From Streptomyces rishiriensis (lineage in GTDB: Bacteria > Actinomycetota > Actinomycetes > Streptomycetales > Streptomycetaceae), in assembly GCF_003112535.1 (NCBI RefSeq), contig NZ_BEWA01000005.1, forward strand, positions 540,024 to 604,023: a stretch of DNA of 64,000 bases, given 5' to 3'. The stretch's first letter is position 1. The number at the start of each line of letters is the position of its first letter. The translations under genes and the position numbers were made by a program. Below, in pieces: positions 42,161-49,513 of the stretch. Under the pieces are notes generated by a model. That model made no database searches. It saw nothing but the letters and a program-made list of their open reading frames with translations, and was not told the origin of the DNA.

Positions 42161-43120
42161 ATGACCTCGGCGACCGCACCCACTCCGACCCGCTCGCAGC
42201 ATCCCCCCACCCGGCCCACGCCGGGCCCCACCACCCACCGACGCCGCACCCTCGACTGGCGCCTGCGCTTCGGCGCGCTGTCGCTGATCTGGGGCTTCAG
42301 CTTCCTGCTCATCAAGGTGGGCACCGGCGGCTACGCGCCCTTCCAGGTCACCTTCGGCAGGCTGGCGTTCGGGACGGCCGTGCTGGCGGTCGCGATGGCG
42401 GTGAAGCGCGAACGGCTCCCTCGCGGGGCCCGCACCTGGGCGCATCTGACCGTGTCCGCGTTCCTGCTCAACGCCCTGCCCTTCTCCCTCTTCGCCTACG
42501 CGGAGCTGACGATCCCGTCCACCCTGGCCGGCATCTGCAACGCGACCTCGCCGTTGTGGGGCATGGCCCTGTCGCTGGTCGCCCTCTCCGAGGACCGGCC
42601 GACCCGGCTGCGCGTCGCGGGTCTGGGCCTCGGGTTCCTGGGCGTGCTGACCGTGCTCGGCGCGTGGCAGGGCTTCCACGGCCTGGACGCCCGGGGAACG
42701 GCGCTGGCCCTGCTCGCCTCGCTCAGCTACCCGATCGGCTGGATCTATCTCCGCCGCACACTGGCGGCCACCGGCTCCTCCGCCCTGTCGATGACCGGCG
42801 CGCAGCTGTTCCTGGCGACCCTGCAACTCGCCGTGGTCACCCCCCTGTTCACCACGTTCCCGACCCGGTTCCCGCTGCTCCCCCTGCTCGCGACGGCGGC
42901 ACTGGGAGCACTCGGCACGGGCCTGGCGCTGCTGATCCAGTACGGCCTGGTCACGGAGGTCGGTCCGACGACGGCCCAGATGGTCACCTACTTCATCCCG
43001 GTCATCGCGACGGCGGCGGGCGTCGCCCTGCTGGACGAGCCGTTGAGCTGGTCGACGCCGGCCGGAGCGGCGATCGTCCTGGCGGGTGCGGCGCTCACCC
43101 AGGTGCGGGGCCGGTCCTGA
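42161..43120 (+). CDS. EamA/DMT superfamily exporter
   Basis: This 319-residue membrane protein has a Pro/Thr-rich start and then ten hydrophobic helices in two EamA halves. Family features include LSLIWGFSFLLIKVG at TM1, FAYAELTIPSTLAGICNATSPLW near the middle of repeat one and TAQMVTYFIPVIATAAGVALL in repeat two. DMT exporters move amino acids or other small metabolites out of the cell. It is divergent from its likely LysR activator. The substrate cannot be named from sequence. Confidence 0.9.
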   Translation: MTSATAPTPTRSQHPPTRPTPGPTTHRRRTLDWRLRFGALSLIWGFSFLLIKVGTGGYAPFQVTFGRLAFGTAVLAVAMAVKRERLPRGARTWAHLTVSAFLLNALPFSLFAYAELTIPSTLAGICNATSPLWGMALSLVALSEDRPTRLRVAGLGLGFLGVLTVLGAWQGFHGLDARGTALALLASLSYPIGWIYLRRTLAATGSSALSMTGAQLFLATLQLAVVTPLFTTFPTRFPLLPLLATAALGALGTGLALLIQYGLVTEVGPTTAQMVTYFIPVIATAAGVALLDEPLSWSTPAGAAIVLAGAALTQVRGRS

Positions 43121-43171
43121 CCGGTGCGCGGCGGCGCCCCTTCCGGGGGAGCCGCCGCGCACCGCCGGCCA

Positions 43172-44503
43172 TCAGACGTATCCGCGCACGCCGCCCACCC
43201 GCACCGCGGCGGCGACCGCGTCCGCGAGCCCGTCGATCTCGTCCTGCGCCAGGGTGGACACGGTGATCCGGATCCCGGGCGGGGACTCGACGCGGAACCG
43301 CGCCCCGGGGGCCACCGCCCATCCCGCCTGCAGCAGCCGGGTGACGGCCCCCGTCTCGTCCGGCACGGGGACCCACACGTTCAGTCCGCTGCGCCCGTAC
43401 GCCCGGACCCCGCGGGCGGCCAGCGCGGCGATCAGCGCGTCCCGCCGGCTTCCGTACGCCGACGCCACCGCCCGCGGGTCCACCGCGCCGTCGGCCCACA
43501 GCCGCAGCACGGCCCGCTGGGTGATCCGGCTGACCCAGCCGGGACCGAGCCGCTGCCGTCCGCTCACCCGGTCGAGGGTGACGTCGTCCCCGGCGAGGAC
43601 GGCGAACCGCAGGTCCGGCCCGTAGGCCTTGGCCGCCGAGCGAACGAAGGCCCAGTGCCGGGTGACTCCCGCGAGGGGGTGCAGCGGCAGGTCGACGATC
43701 CGGTGACCGTGGTCGTCCTCGACGAGCAGGGTGTGCGGATGCTCCTCCAGCACGGCGCGCAGGGCACGCGCGCGGGGGGCGCTCACCGCCGCGCCGGTCG
43801 GGTTCTGCGCCCGGTCGGTGACGATCAGGGCGCGTGCCCCGGCCCCCAGCGCTCGGCGCACGTCCTGGGGCAGGGGGCCCTCGTCGTCCAGGCCGACCGG
43901 CACGGTGCGCAGCCCGAGGGCCGGCACCAGGTCGAGCAGGGAGCCCCAGCCGGGATCCTCGACGGCCACGACGTCGCCCGGCCGCAGATGCGCGGCGAGG
44001 ACGCGTTCGATCGCGTCCAGCGAGCCGGAGGCGACCGCCACCGATCCGGCCGGCACGCCGTCCGCGTGCAGGTCGGCCCGGGCCAGCTCGGCCAACTCCG
44101 GTTCCACCGGCGCGTGTCCGTACAGCACCGGCTCCCGGTCCCCCTGGGCGGCGGCCCAGGCGAACGCCGGGGCCAGCGGCGGCAGCAGCGCCGTGTCCGG
44201 GTTGCCCTCGGACGCGTCCCGCACGCCCTCCGGGACGTCGACCCGGATGAAGTCGCGCCCGGTCGTGGCGGGCTTCGCGCGCACCCGGCTGCCCCGGCGG
44301 CCGTCGGTCTCGATCACCCCCCGCTCGCGCAGGGTGCGATAGGCGGCCGCGACGGTGTTCGGGTTGACGCCGAGTGCGGTCGCCAACTCCCGCATGGGCG
44401 GCAGGACTTGCCCCGGGCGCAGCTCGCCCGCGCCGACCGCCGCCTCGACGCTCGCGGAAATCTCGGCTGCCCTTCGGCCTTGGATCGGATACTCTCCTAG
44501 CAC
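43172..44503 (-). CDS. MocR/PdxR-type GntR regulator with aminotransferase domain
   Basis: This 443-residue fusion has an N-terminal GntR winged helix (LRPGQVLPPMRELATALGVNPNTVAAAYRTL, in outline, residues about 28-58) and a fold-type-I aminotransferase domain of about 350 residues. The PLP lysine is in RSAAKAYGPDLRF, with the PLP-contacting Asn and Asp in QNPTG and VEDDHGH. MocR proteins use PLP as a sensor and often control vitamin B6 or GABA genes. The GTG start at 44503 lies inside CTAGCAC, seven bases from a CATAAT box. It is divergent from a PPOX-family gene, its likely target. Confidence 0.9.
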   Translation of the reverse strand: MLGEYPIQGRRAAEISASVEAAVGAGELRPGQVLPPMRELATALGVNPNTVAAAYRTLRERGVIETDGRRGSRVRAKPATTGRDFIRVDVPEGVRDASEGNPDTALLPPLAPAFAWAAAQGDREPVLYGHAPVEPELAELARADLHADGVPAGSVAVASGSLDAIERVLAAHLRPGDVVAVEDPGWGSLLDLVPALGLRTVPVGLDDEGPLPQDVRRALGAGARALIVTDRAQNPTGAAVSAPRARALRAVLEEHPHTLLVEDDHGHRIVDLPLHPLAGVTRHWAFVRSAAKAYGPDLRFAVLAGDDVTLDRVSGRQRLGPGWVSRITQRAVLRLWADGAVDPRAVASAYGSRRDALIAALAARGVRAYGRSGLNVWVPVPDETGAVTRLLQAGWAVAPGARFRVESPPGIRITVSTLAQDEIDGLADAVAAAVRVGGVRGYV

Positions 44504-44526
44504 AAAACCTATTATGCACTAGTGCA
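44497..44526. promoter_or_regulatory. mocR/PPOX divergent promoter with CTAG-containing repeats
   Basis: A perfect palindrome TGCACTAGTGCA (44515-44526) and the repeated half CTAGCAC (44497-44503) flank overlapping -10 boxes (TATTAT, 44510-44515, plus; CATAAT, 44511-44516, minus). CTAG is rare in GC-rich DNA, so its presence twice here suggests a selected MocR operator. Confidence 0.6.
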
Positions 44527-44538
44527 ATGGAGAGCGCC

Positions 44539-45222
44539 ATGCAGGGGACCCAGCAGTCGACGACGCCGCCCGCCGCCTACACCCCGACCGACCGCACGGT
44601 CCCCACCCGGGCGGCCCAGAAGGCGTCCTACGACAGGGAACTCGTGCATTCGATACTCGACGAGGGCTACGTGTGCCACCTCGGCTTCGTCCGCGACGGC
44701 GCGCCGATCGTGCTGCCGACGCTCTACGCCCGGGTCGGCGAGACGCTCTACGTGCACGGCTCGACGGGTTCGCGCCCGTTGCGGATGGCGGGACAGGCGG
44801 ACCCCGGACTGCCGGTCTGCCTGACGGTCACGCACGTCGACGGCCTGGTGCTGGCGCGCTCGGCCTTCCACCACTCGATCAACTACCGCTCGGTGGTGGT
44901 GCACGGCACCGCGTACGACGTCACCGACCCGCAGGAGAAGCGCGCCGCGCTCGACGCCCTCGTCGACCACGTCGTCCCGGGCCGGGCCGCCGACTCGCGC
45001 CCCGCCAACCGCAAGGAGCTGGCGGCGACCGCGGTGGTCCGCCTCGACCTCGGCGAGGTCTCGGCCAAGACCCGCACCGGAGGCGTGAACGACGAGCCCG
45101 AGGACCTCACCCTCCCCCACTGGGCCGGCGTGGTCCCGCTGCGCAAGGGCTACGACGCGCCCGTCCCGGAGGCCGATCTCGCGCCCGACGCCCAGCTCCC
45201 CGGCTACCTCGCGGCGCTGTGA
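44539..45222 (+). CDS. Pyridoxamine 5'-phosphate oxidase family (NimA-like) protein
   Basis: This 227-residue flavin-binding split-barrel protein resembles the NimA/YhbO-like PPOX branch. Strand and loop features are GYVCHLGFVRDGAPIVLPTLYAR, HGSTGSRPLRMAG, VCLTVTHVDGLVLARSAFHHSINYRSV (in parts) and the late YDAPVPEADL region. ATG 44539 follows GGAGAG by four bases; ATG 44527 is an alternative. It is divergent from a MocR regulator and their promoters overlap, so PLP-linked control is likely. A B6 or flavin role is suggested only by context. Confidence 0.85.
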   Translation: MQGTQQSTTPPAAYTPTDRTVPTRAAQKASYDRELVHSILDEGYVCHLGFVRDGAPIVLPTLYARVGETLYVHGSTGSRPLRMAGQADPGLPVCLTVTHVDGLVLARSAFHHSINYRSVVVHGTAYDVTDPQEKRAALDALVDHVVPGRAADSRPANRKELAATAVVRLDLGEVSAKTRTGGVNDEPEDLTLPHWAGVVPLRKGYDAPVPEADLAPDAQLPGYLAAL

Positions 45223-45289
45223 TCCCGGTCCATCCACCCTGCGAAACAACCTACGCGCCGCTGTCGATCCGGCCGCTTCCCGTTCGACA

Positions 45290-45320
45290 TCCTGGTGTAG
45301 GACGCATCGCCACACCAGGA
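45290..45320 (+). promoter_or_regulatory. Stem-loop covering the ribosome site of the RibD-like gene
   Basis: TCCTGGTGT (45290-45298) pairs perfectly with ACACCAGGA (45312-45320) around a 13-nt loop. The 3' arm includes the first bases of the AGGAGG ribosome site (45317-45322), so the structure could limit translation of the gene starting at 45334. Confidence 0.45.
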
Positions 45321-45333
45321 GGCGACAGGACTG

Positions 45334-45993
45334 ATGAGGAAACACGTGGATCAGCTGCTGCGCGTACAGAACTTCACCATCTCGAGCGACGGCGTCGCAG
45401 CGGGCGAGGACCAGAGTCTGGAGCGGCCCTTCGGCCACCACATCGATCCGGGCAAGCTCTTCGCCTGGGCCGGAGCCACCGCGAGCTGGCCCAACCGCAC
45501 CGAGCCCGGGGGCAGCCGGGGCCTCGACGACTACTTCACCCGGGACTTCGGCCACAACATCGGCGCCGAGATCATGGGGCGCAACAAGTTCGGACCCCAG
45601 CGCGGCCCGTGGACCGACCACGAGTGGCGCGGATGGTGGGGCGACGAGCCGCCGTTCCACACGCCTGTCTTCGTCCTGACCCACCACACACGTCCGTCGT
45701 TCACGCTGTCCGACACCACGTTCCATTTCGTGGACGGCGACCCCGCCTCCGTTCTCGCACAGGCGCGCGAGGCCGCGCAGGGCAAGGACGTCCGGCTCGG
45801 CGGCGGCGTGACCACGGTCCGGGAGTTCCTCGACGCCGACCTCGTCGACACCCTGCACGTGGTGGTCTCACCGGTGAAGCTGGGGTCCGGACTCCGCCTC
45901 TGGGACTCGCCCGACGAGTTGCTGGACCGCTTCCACCTGGACGTCGTGCCGAGCCCCAGCGGTGTGACGCACCACCTCTTCTGGCGCAGGTGA
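45334..45993 (+). CDS. RibD C-terminal / dihydrofolate reductase-like protein
   Basis: This 219-residue protein has the RibD_C/DHFR fold: LRVQNFTISSDGVAAG at the first strand, IMGRNKFGP near residue 82, the HTPVFVLTHHTRPSF strand near 107 and the C-terminal LVDTLHVVVSPVKLGSGLRLWDS. It is a common stand-alone actinobacterial reductase of unknown substrate. ATG 45334 has AGGAGG 11 bases upstream. It is convergent with an EamA transporter gene, with a hairpin directly at the transporter stop. Confidence 0.88.
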   Translation: MRKHVDQLLRVQNFTISSDGVAAGEDQSLERPFGHHIDPGKLFAWAGATASWPNRTEPGGSRGLDDYFTRDFGHNIGAEIMGRNKFGPQRGPWTDHEWRGWWGDEPPFHTPVFVLTHHTRPSFTLSDTTFHFVDGDPASVLAQAREAAQGKDVRLGGGVTTVREFLDADLVDTLHVVVSPVKLGSGLRLWDSPDELLDRFHLDVVPSPSGVTHHLFWRR

Positions 45994-46013
45994 CGAGCGG
46001 CGGACCCGCCGGC

Positions 46014-46039
46014 CGCGGTGACCGTTTCCGGTCACCGCG
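46014..46039. terminator. Bidirectional hairpin, RibD-like gene / EamA gene
   Basis: Perfect ten-base arms cgcggtgacc (46014-46023) and ggtcaccgcg (46030-46039) surround gtttcc. The right arm touches the stop codon of the minus-strand transporter. Confidence 0.75.
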
Positions 46040-47044
46040 CTAAGCGGCCGTCCCACGAGCCGACAGCTCCCGTTCGGGGCCGCCGGAGGCCACCGGCCCC
46101 GGCGAGCCCTTGGCGGGCGCGGACGACTGGGCGATGAACGCGCCGAGGAGCACCACCGCCCCGCCGGCGATCTGCGGGGTGGAGAGGTGCTCGCCGAGCA
46201 GCACCCAGGCCAGCACCGTCGCGATGACCGCTTCCAGACAGGCGACCACCCCGGCGACCTGCGGGGAGAGCCGGCGCACGGAGACCACGCCGGTGACGTA
46301 CGCGACGACCGTCGCGAGCAGCACGATCCACGCGAGCAGCAGCCAGGCGGGAACCTCGGAGCCGTTCATGCCGGCGGTGTGCGCGAGCACGGACCAGTCC
46401 ATGCCCCAGGGCCGGGCGACGACCGTCAGCACGACGGCGCCCACCAGGAGGCCGTAGGCGATGACGCCGAGCGGATCGGGGACGTCGTCGCCGCAGTCGC
46501 TGCCCTGGTCGGACAGGACGAAGTAGCCGACCTGGCAGCACGCGGCCGCCAGCGCGAGCAGCAGACCCAGGGCGTCGAAGCCCAGGCCCGCCCAGATCTC
46601 GACCACACAGGCCAGTCCGCCCACCGCCAGGACGACGCCGAGCGCTGCGGCCCGGGTCACCGGCCGCCGTTGCACGAAGCGCACCCAGCCCAGCACCAGG
46701 GCGGGCGCGAGGTACTCCACGAGCAGCGCCACGCCGACGGGGATCCGGGATATCGCGGCGAAGTAGAACGCCTGCACCCCGGCCACGCCGAGCAGACCGA
46801 AGCCGGCGAGCAGCGCGGGCCGGCTGCGCACCAGCGTGCGATGGCGCACGGCGAGCGGCAGCATCACCAGCGCCGCGCCGGTCACCCGCAGCCACACCAC
46901 GTGCAGCGGGTCGAGGCCCGCCTCGATCAGCGGCTTCGCCGCGACCCCGGATCCGCCGAAGGCGAGGGCCGATCCGACCGCGAGAGAGAGCCCGATGCCC
47001 TTTCCGCGGCTGCCCTGGCTGCTCACAGAGGTACGCACCGCCAC
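46040..47044 (-). CDS. EamA/RhaT family transporter
   Basis: This 334-residue protein has ten predicted TM helices in two EamA repeats. The first begins GIGLSLAVGSALAFGGSGVAAKPL, and the repeat ends include YLAPALVLGWVRFVQRRP and SVRRLSPQVAGVVACLEAVIATVLAWVLLGEHL (in part). A Ser/Ala/Gly-rich tail of about 30 residues follows. The start is uncertain: GTG codons at 47044 and 47038 both fit. The substrate is unknown. It is convergent with the RibD-like gene, and no regulator is adjacent. Confidence 0.87.
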   Translation of the reverse strand: MAVRTSVSSQGSRGKGIGLSLAVGSALAFGGSGVAAKPLIEAGLDPLHVVWLRVTGAALVMLPLAVRHRTLVRSRPALLAGFGLLGVAGVQAFYFAAISRIPVGVALLVEYLAPALVLGWVRFVQRRPVTRAAALGVVLAVGGLACVVEIWAGLGFDALGLLLALAAACCQVGYFVLSDQGSDCGDDVPDPLGVIAYGLLVGAVVLTVVARPWGMDWSVLAHTAGMNGSEVPAWLLLAWIVLLATVVAYVTGVVSVRRLSPQVAGVVACLEAVIATVLAWVLLGEHLSTPQIAGGAVVLLGAFIAQSSAPAKGSPGPVASGGPERELSARGTAA

Positions 47045-47126
47045 ATGATGACAGGCGATGACATGAGCGTCACCCCCGTTGACACCTGTCTCATCGGCTG
47101 GACGGCGTGAGCGGGACACGAGCCTT

Positions 47127-47768
47127 TCAGCAGGCGGGTCCGCCGCCTTCGAGACACGCCTCGCGCTCCTGGGGGCCGGCCTCGATCCGGGCCCGCAGTT
47201 CGTACAGGTCGACGCCGGCGCGGGTGAGGACCTCGACCGCCCGGGCCTGCGGGTCCGCGACCATCGCCGCGAGCAGGTCGACGCCCCGGGCCGGAGCGCC
47301 GGTGCGCCGGGCAGCCTCGTCGCGCGCCTGCTCCAGCGCGGCCGCGGCCAGCGGGGACAGCCCCTCGACGGCCGTCGGGCCGGGCGCCCCGTCCGGGTCC
47401 GCGACGGCCGCCGCCGCGGACGTCCGGCCGGAAGGCGCGACGGCTGTCACGACGGGCATGGCGCCGGAGTCCTCGACGCCGCCCTGCCAGCGCAGCCCGT
47501 AGCCGATGCTGCGCTGGACGAGATAGCCGAGCAGCCGGGCGAGCTGGGGGCCGCCGTCGAAGGCGGCGCGGACCTGGGGGTCGTGTTCGAGGAGCGAGTG
47601 CAGCAGATGGGCGGTGTCGACCTGCCGGTCTCCGTCCCGCACCGCCCGGCGTCGGGCGGAGGCGAGCGCCGCCGCCGCCTCGGCGCCGAGCCCGGGGACG
47701 TCGTCCCTGCCGTGCGCCGCCTGGTCGCGGGGCGACTGCCGGGGGATTCGGGGTTGCACGTCTCCCAT
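47127..47768 (-). CDS. Clp N-terminal domain protein without ATPase
   Basis: This 213-residue protein carries two Clp-N-type repeats: LGAEAAAALASARRRAVRDGDRQVDTAHLLHSLLEHDP (in part) near residues 25-65 and LSPLAAAALEQARDEAARRTGAPARGVDLLAAMVADP (in part) near 130-170. These normally form the substrate- or adaptor-binding cap of ClpA/ClpC. The AAA+ modules are absent, so it could be an adaptor-like or protease-inhibiting protein. ATG 47768 was used; a longer start at 47825 is possible. No clp gene is nearby. Confidence 0.78.
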   Translation of the reverse strand: MGDVQPRIPRQSPRDQAAHGRDDVPGLGAEAAAALASARRRAVRDGDRQVDTAHLLHSLLEHDPQVRAAFDGGPQLARLLGYLVQRSIGYGLRWQGGVEDSGAMPVVTAVAPSGRTSAAAAVADPDGAPGPTAVEGLSPLAAAALEQARDEAARRTGAPARGVDLLAAMVADPQARAVEVLTRAGVDLYELRARIEAGPQEREACLEGGGPAC

Positions 47769-48132
47769 CCCATCAGTCCCCACCGGGTGCGGTCGTCCCC
47801 GGCAGGAAGCATCTTCACGTCCCACGCAGAGCGGAGCAGGGCCGCCGGGTTCTCCTCCTTACGGATGAGATCAGGCCGTTTCCCTCGACGGGGCGCGCGC
47901 CTCCTTGCCCCACGCCCCTCACGCAACCGAGGGGCCGTTCCCGCGCGCGTGGGACGTGTTCGACGCGGCGGTGATCCGGCGCGCGGGGTGACGCGCCCGG
48001 GAGGGTGACGCGGCCGGGAGGGTGACGCGGCCGGTGGGTCGCGGGACCGATGGGCCGCGAGGTCTCGGCGGGCCGCGAGGTCGGTGGGTCGCGAGGTAGG
48101 CGCCCGCCCGGACCTCCTTGCCGGACCGCACG
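47769..48132. other. Non-coding gap with 17-bp tandem repeats (47986-48036)
   Basis: No gene is supported between the Clp-N gene start and the SRPBCC promoter. Three 17-bp units beginning gggtgacgcg (47986-48002, 48003-48019, 48020-48036) are followed by looser gggccgcgaggtc-type repeats up to about 48105. Frames crossing this stretch are low-complexity Arg/Pro/Gly products and were not accepted. Confidence 0.6.
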
Positions 48133-48151
48133 TACTGACGGTTCGTCAGTA
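48133..48151. promoter_or_regulatory. TetR-type operator TACTGAC-N5-GTCAGTA
   Basis: The arms are perfect over seven bases around ggttc, the standard layout of a TetR-family repressor site. A -10-like tattga touches the right arm. It lies 75 bases before the SRPBCC gene. No TetR gene is found in the window, so the repressor is encoded elsewhere. Confidence 0.65.
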
Positions 48152-48225
48152 TTGAATGTTCGACCGTCTGGAGCTACGTTCCGCGACACCGCAGCCGGAG
48201 CTGCCCGACACGAAGAGGTGGTCGC

Positions 48226-48654
48226 ATGGCCGAAGTCAGCGCCGAGGCACGCATCCAGGCGCCGGCCGAGAAGGTGTGGGCCCAGCTCACCGACTGGCCG
48301 GCCTACGGAGAGTGGAACGCGACCCACACCAACTTCCCCAAGGGCGGCCCCGCGACCCTCGAACCGGGCGCGACGTTCCTGGAGAACATGAAGCTCATGG
48401 GCTTCCCGGCCGAGGTCGAGTGGACCGTGGCGGAGCTGGAGCCGGCCCGGGTGCTCGCCATCCGCGGCAAGGGGCCGATGGCGGTGTCCGTGGCCACCCG
48501 CTACACCCTGACCCCCGACGGGAACGCCACGACGGTCCGCATCGACGGCGAGTTCACCGGCGCGGCCGTGTCGCTGATGGCGGGCAAGCTCAAGGACTCG
48601 GGGACGGCCGCCCTGAACGAGTCGCTGCGCAAGCTGGGCACGCTGGTGACCTGA
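48226..48654 (+). CDS. SRPBCC (START-like) family protein
   Basis: This 142-residue protein has the helix-grip fold of polyketide cyclase/dehydrase-like proteins: AEARIQAPAEKVWAQLTDWPAYGEWNATHT (in part) at the start, VEWTVAELEPARVLAIRGKG in the middle, and the long C-terminal helix ending the pocket (LNESLRKLGTLVT). Members bind hydrophobic ligands in a central cavity. AGAGGTGG precedes ATG 48226. A TetR-type operator lies upstream, suggesting ligand-induced expression. No polyketide synthase genes are close. Confidence 0.88.
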   Translation: MAEVSAEARIQAPAEKVWAQLTDWPAYGEWNATHTNFPKGGPATLEPGATFLENMKLMGFPAEVEWTVAELEPARVLAIRGKGPMAVSVATRYTLTPDGNATTVRIDGEFTGAAVSLMAGKLKDSGTAALNESLRKLGTLVT

Positions 48655-48710
48655 GCGCGGCCCGGAGCCGGACCGGACGCCGGATTCGCGCGGCGCCCCC
48701 GCCCGACGGG

Positions 48711-48748
48711 CGAAGGCGCCCCGCGGCCGGTTCCGCGGAGCGCCTTCG
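48711..48748. terminator. Bidirectional hairpin, SRPBCC gene / padR
   Basis: Outer arms cgaaggcgc (48711-48719) and gcgccttcg (48740-48748) enclose a second stem ccgcgg/ccgcgg (48721-48726, 48733-48738). It sits between the two convergent genes. Confidence 0.75.
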
Positions 48749-48775
48749 TCGTCGTGCGGCCCGTCACCGGCCGGC

Positions 48776-49414
48776 TCAGTCCTCGTCGGCGAGGATCAGG
48801 TACAGCTTCTTGCGGGCCTCGTTGATCACCGCGAGGGCCTTCTCGCGCTGCTCCTTGCTGCCGGTCTTCCAGACCTGGCCGAAGGCCTCCATCAGGCCGA
48901 AGCCCGCCTGGCGGATCTCGCCGAGAGCCTCCCAGTCGACCCCGCGCGAAGCCTCCTCCCAGGGGGCGTCCGGGCCCTCCTCGGCGGCCGTGCGGCCTTC
49001 TTCCGTGAGCGAGAACAGCTTCTTGCCGCCGTCGCTCGCACTGCTGATCAGGCCCTCGTCCTCCAGCAGCTGGAGGGTCGGGTACACCGATCCCGGGCTG
49101 GGCTTCCACGCCCCGCCGCTGCGCTCGGCGATCTCCTGGATCATCTCGTAGCCGTGCATGGGCCGGTCCGTGAGCAGGGCCAGGATCGAGGCCCGCACGT
49201 CTCCGCGCCGCGCCCTCCCCCTGGGTCCGCCACGTCCCCGTCCGCCCCAGGGGCCCGAGCCGAAGCCCGGACCGCCGAAGCCGAAGCCCGGGCCACCCTG
49301 ACCCGGACCGCCCGGGCCGAAGGGCCCGAAGGCCGCACGCCGTCCGTCGAAGCCGCCGAGGCCGCGCCGGGGGCCGTCCTGTCCATGTCCACGCTCGAAT
49401 CCGTGGGTACGCAT
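48776..49414 (-). CDS. PadR family regulator with Gly/Arg-rich N-terminus
   Basis: This 212-residue regulator has a winged helix with VRASILALLTDRPMHGYEMIQEI near residues 73-95 and PSPGSVYPTLQLLEDEGLI near 105-123, the PadR signature, followed by a C-terminal dimerisation helix region. The first 70 residues are an unusual run of Gly, Phe, Pro and Arg (GGPGFGFGGPGFGSGP-like), which may be disordered. ATG 49414 follows AAGGAG by eight bases. It is divergent from an SDR gene, with an ATCGTTGA inverted repeat between them. Confidence 0.88.
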   Translation of the reverse strand: MRTHGFERGHGQDGPRRGLGGFDGRRAAFGPFGPGGPGQGGPGFGFGGPGFGSGPWGGRGRGGPRGRARRGDVRASILALLTDRPMHGYEMIQEIAERSGGAWKPSPGSVYPTLQLLEDEGLISSASDGGKKLFSLTEEGRTAAEEGPDAPWEEASRGVDWEALGEIRQAGFGLMEAFGQVWKTGSKEQREKALAVINEARKKLYLILADED

Positions 49415-49435
49415 CGCAAACCACTCCTTCATTCC

Positions 49436-49465
49436 ATCGTTGATCTGTCGCGATGCGTCAACGAT
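49436..49465. promoter_or_regulatory. Operator-like repeat ATCGTTGA-N14-TCAACGAT
   Basis: The eight-base arms are perfect and lie between divergent padR and the SDR gene, next to an AT-rich patch (cgatatattgg). Size and position fit a PadR operator controlling both genes. Confidence 0.6.
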
Positions 49466-49501
49466 ATATTGGTGAAGTTCACTTGGCAAGACCCTGCCGC
49501 T

Positions 49502-49507
49502 TAGGGT
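49502..49507 (+). promoter_or_regulatory. -10 box (TAGGGT) six bases before the SDR ATG
   Basis: TAGGGT, six bases, ATG at 49514, and no ribosome site. Leaderless pattern. Confidence 0.45.
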
Positions 49508-49513
49508 GCGGAC

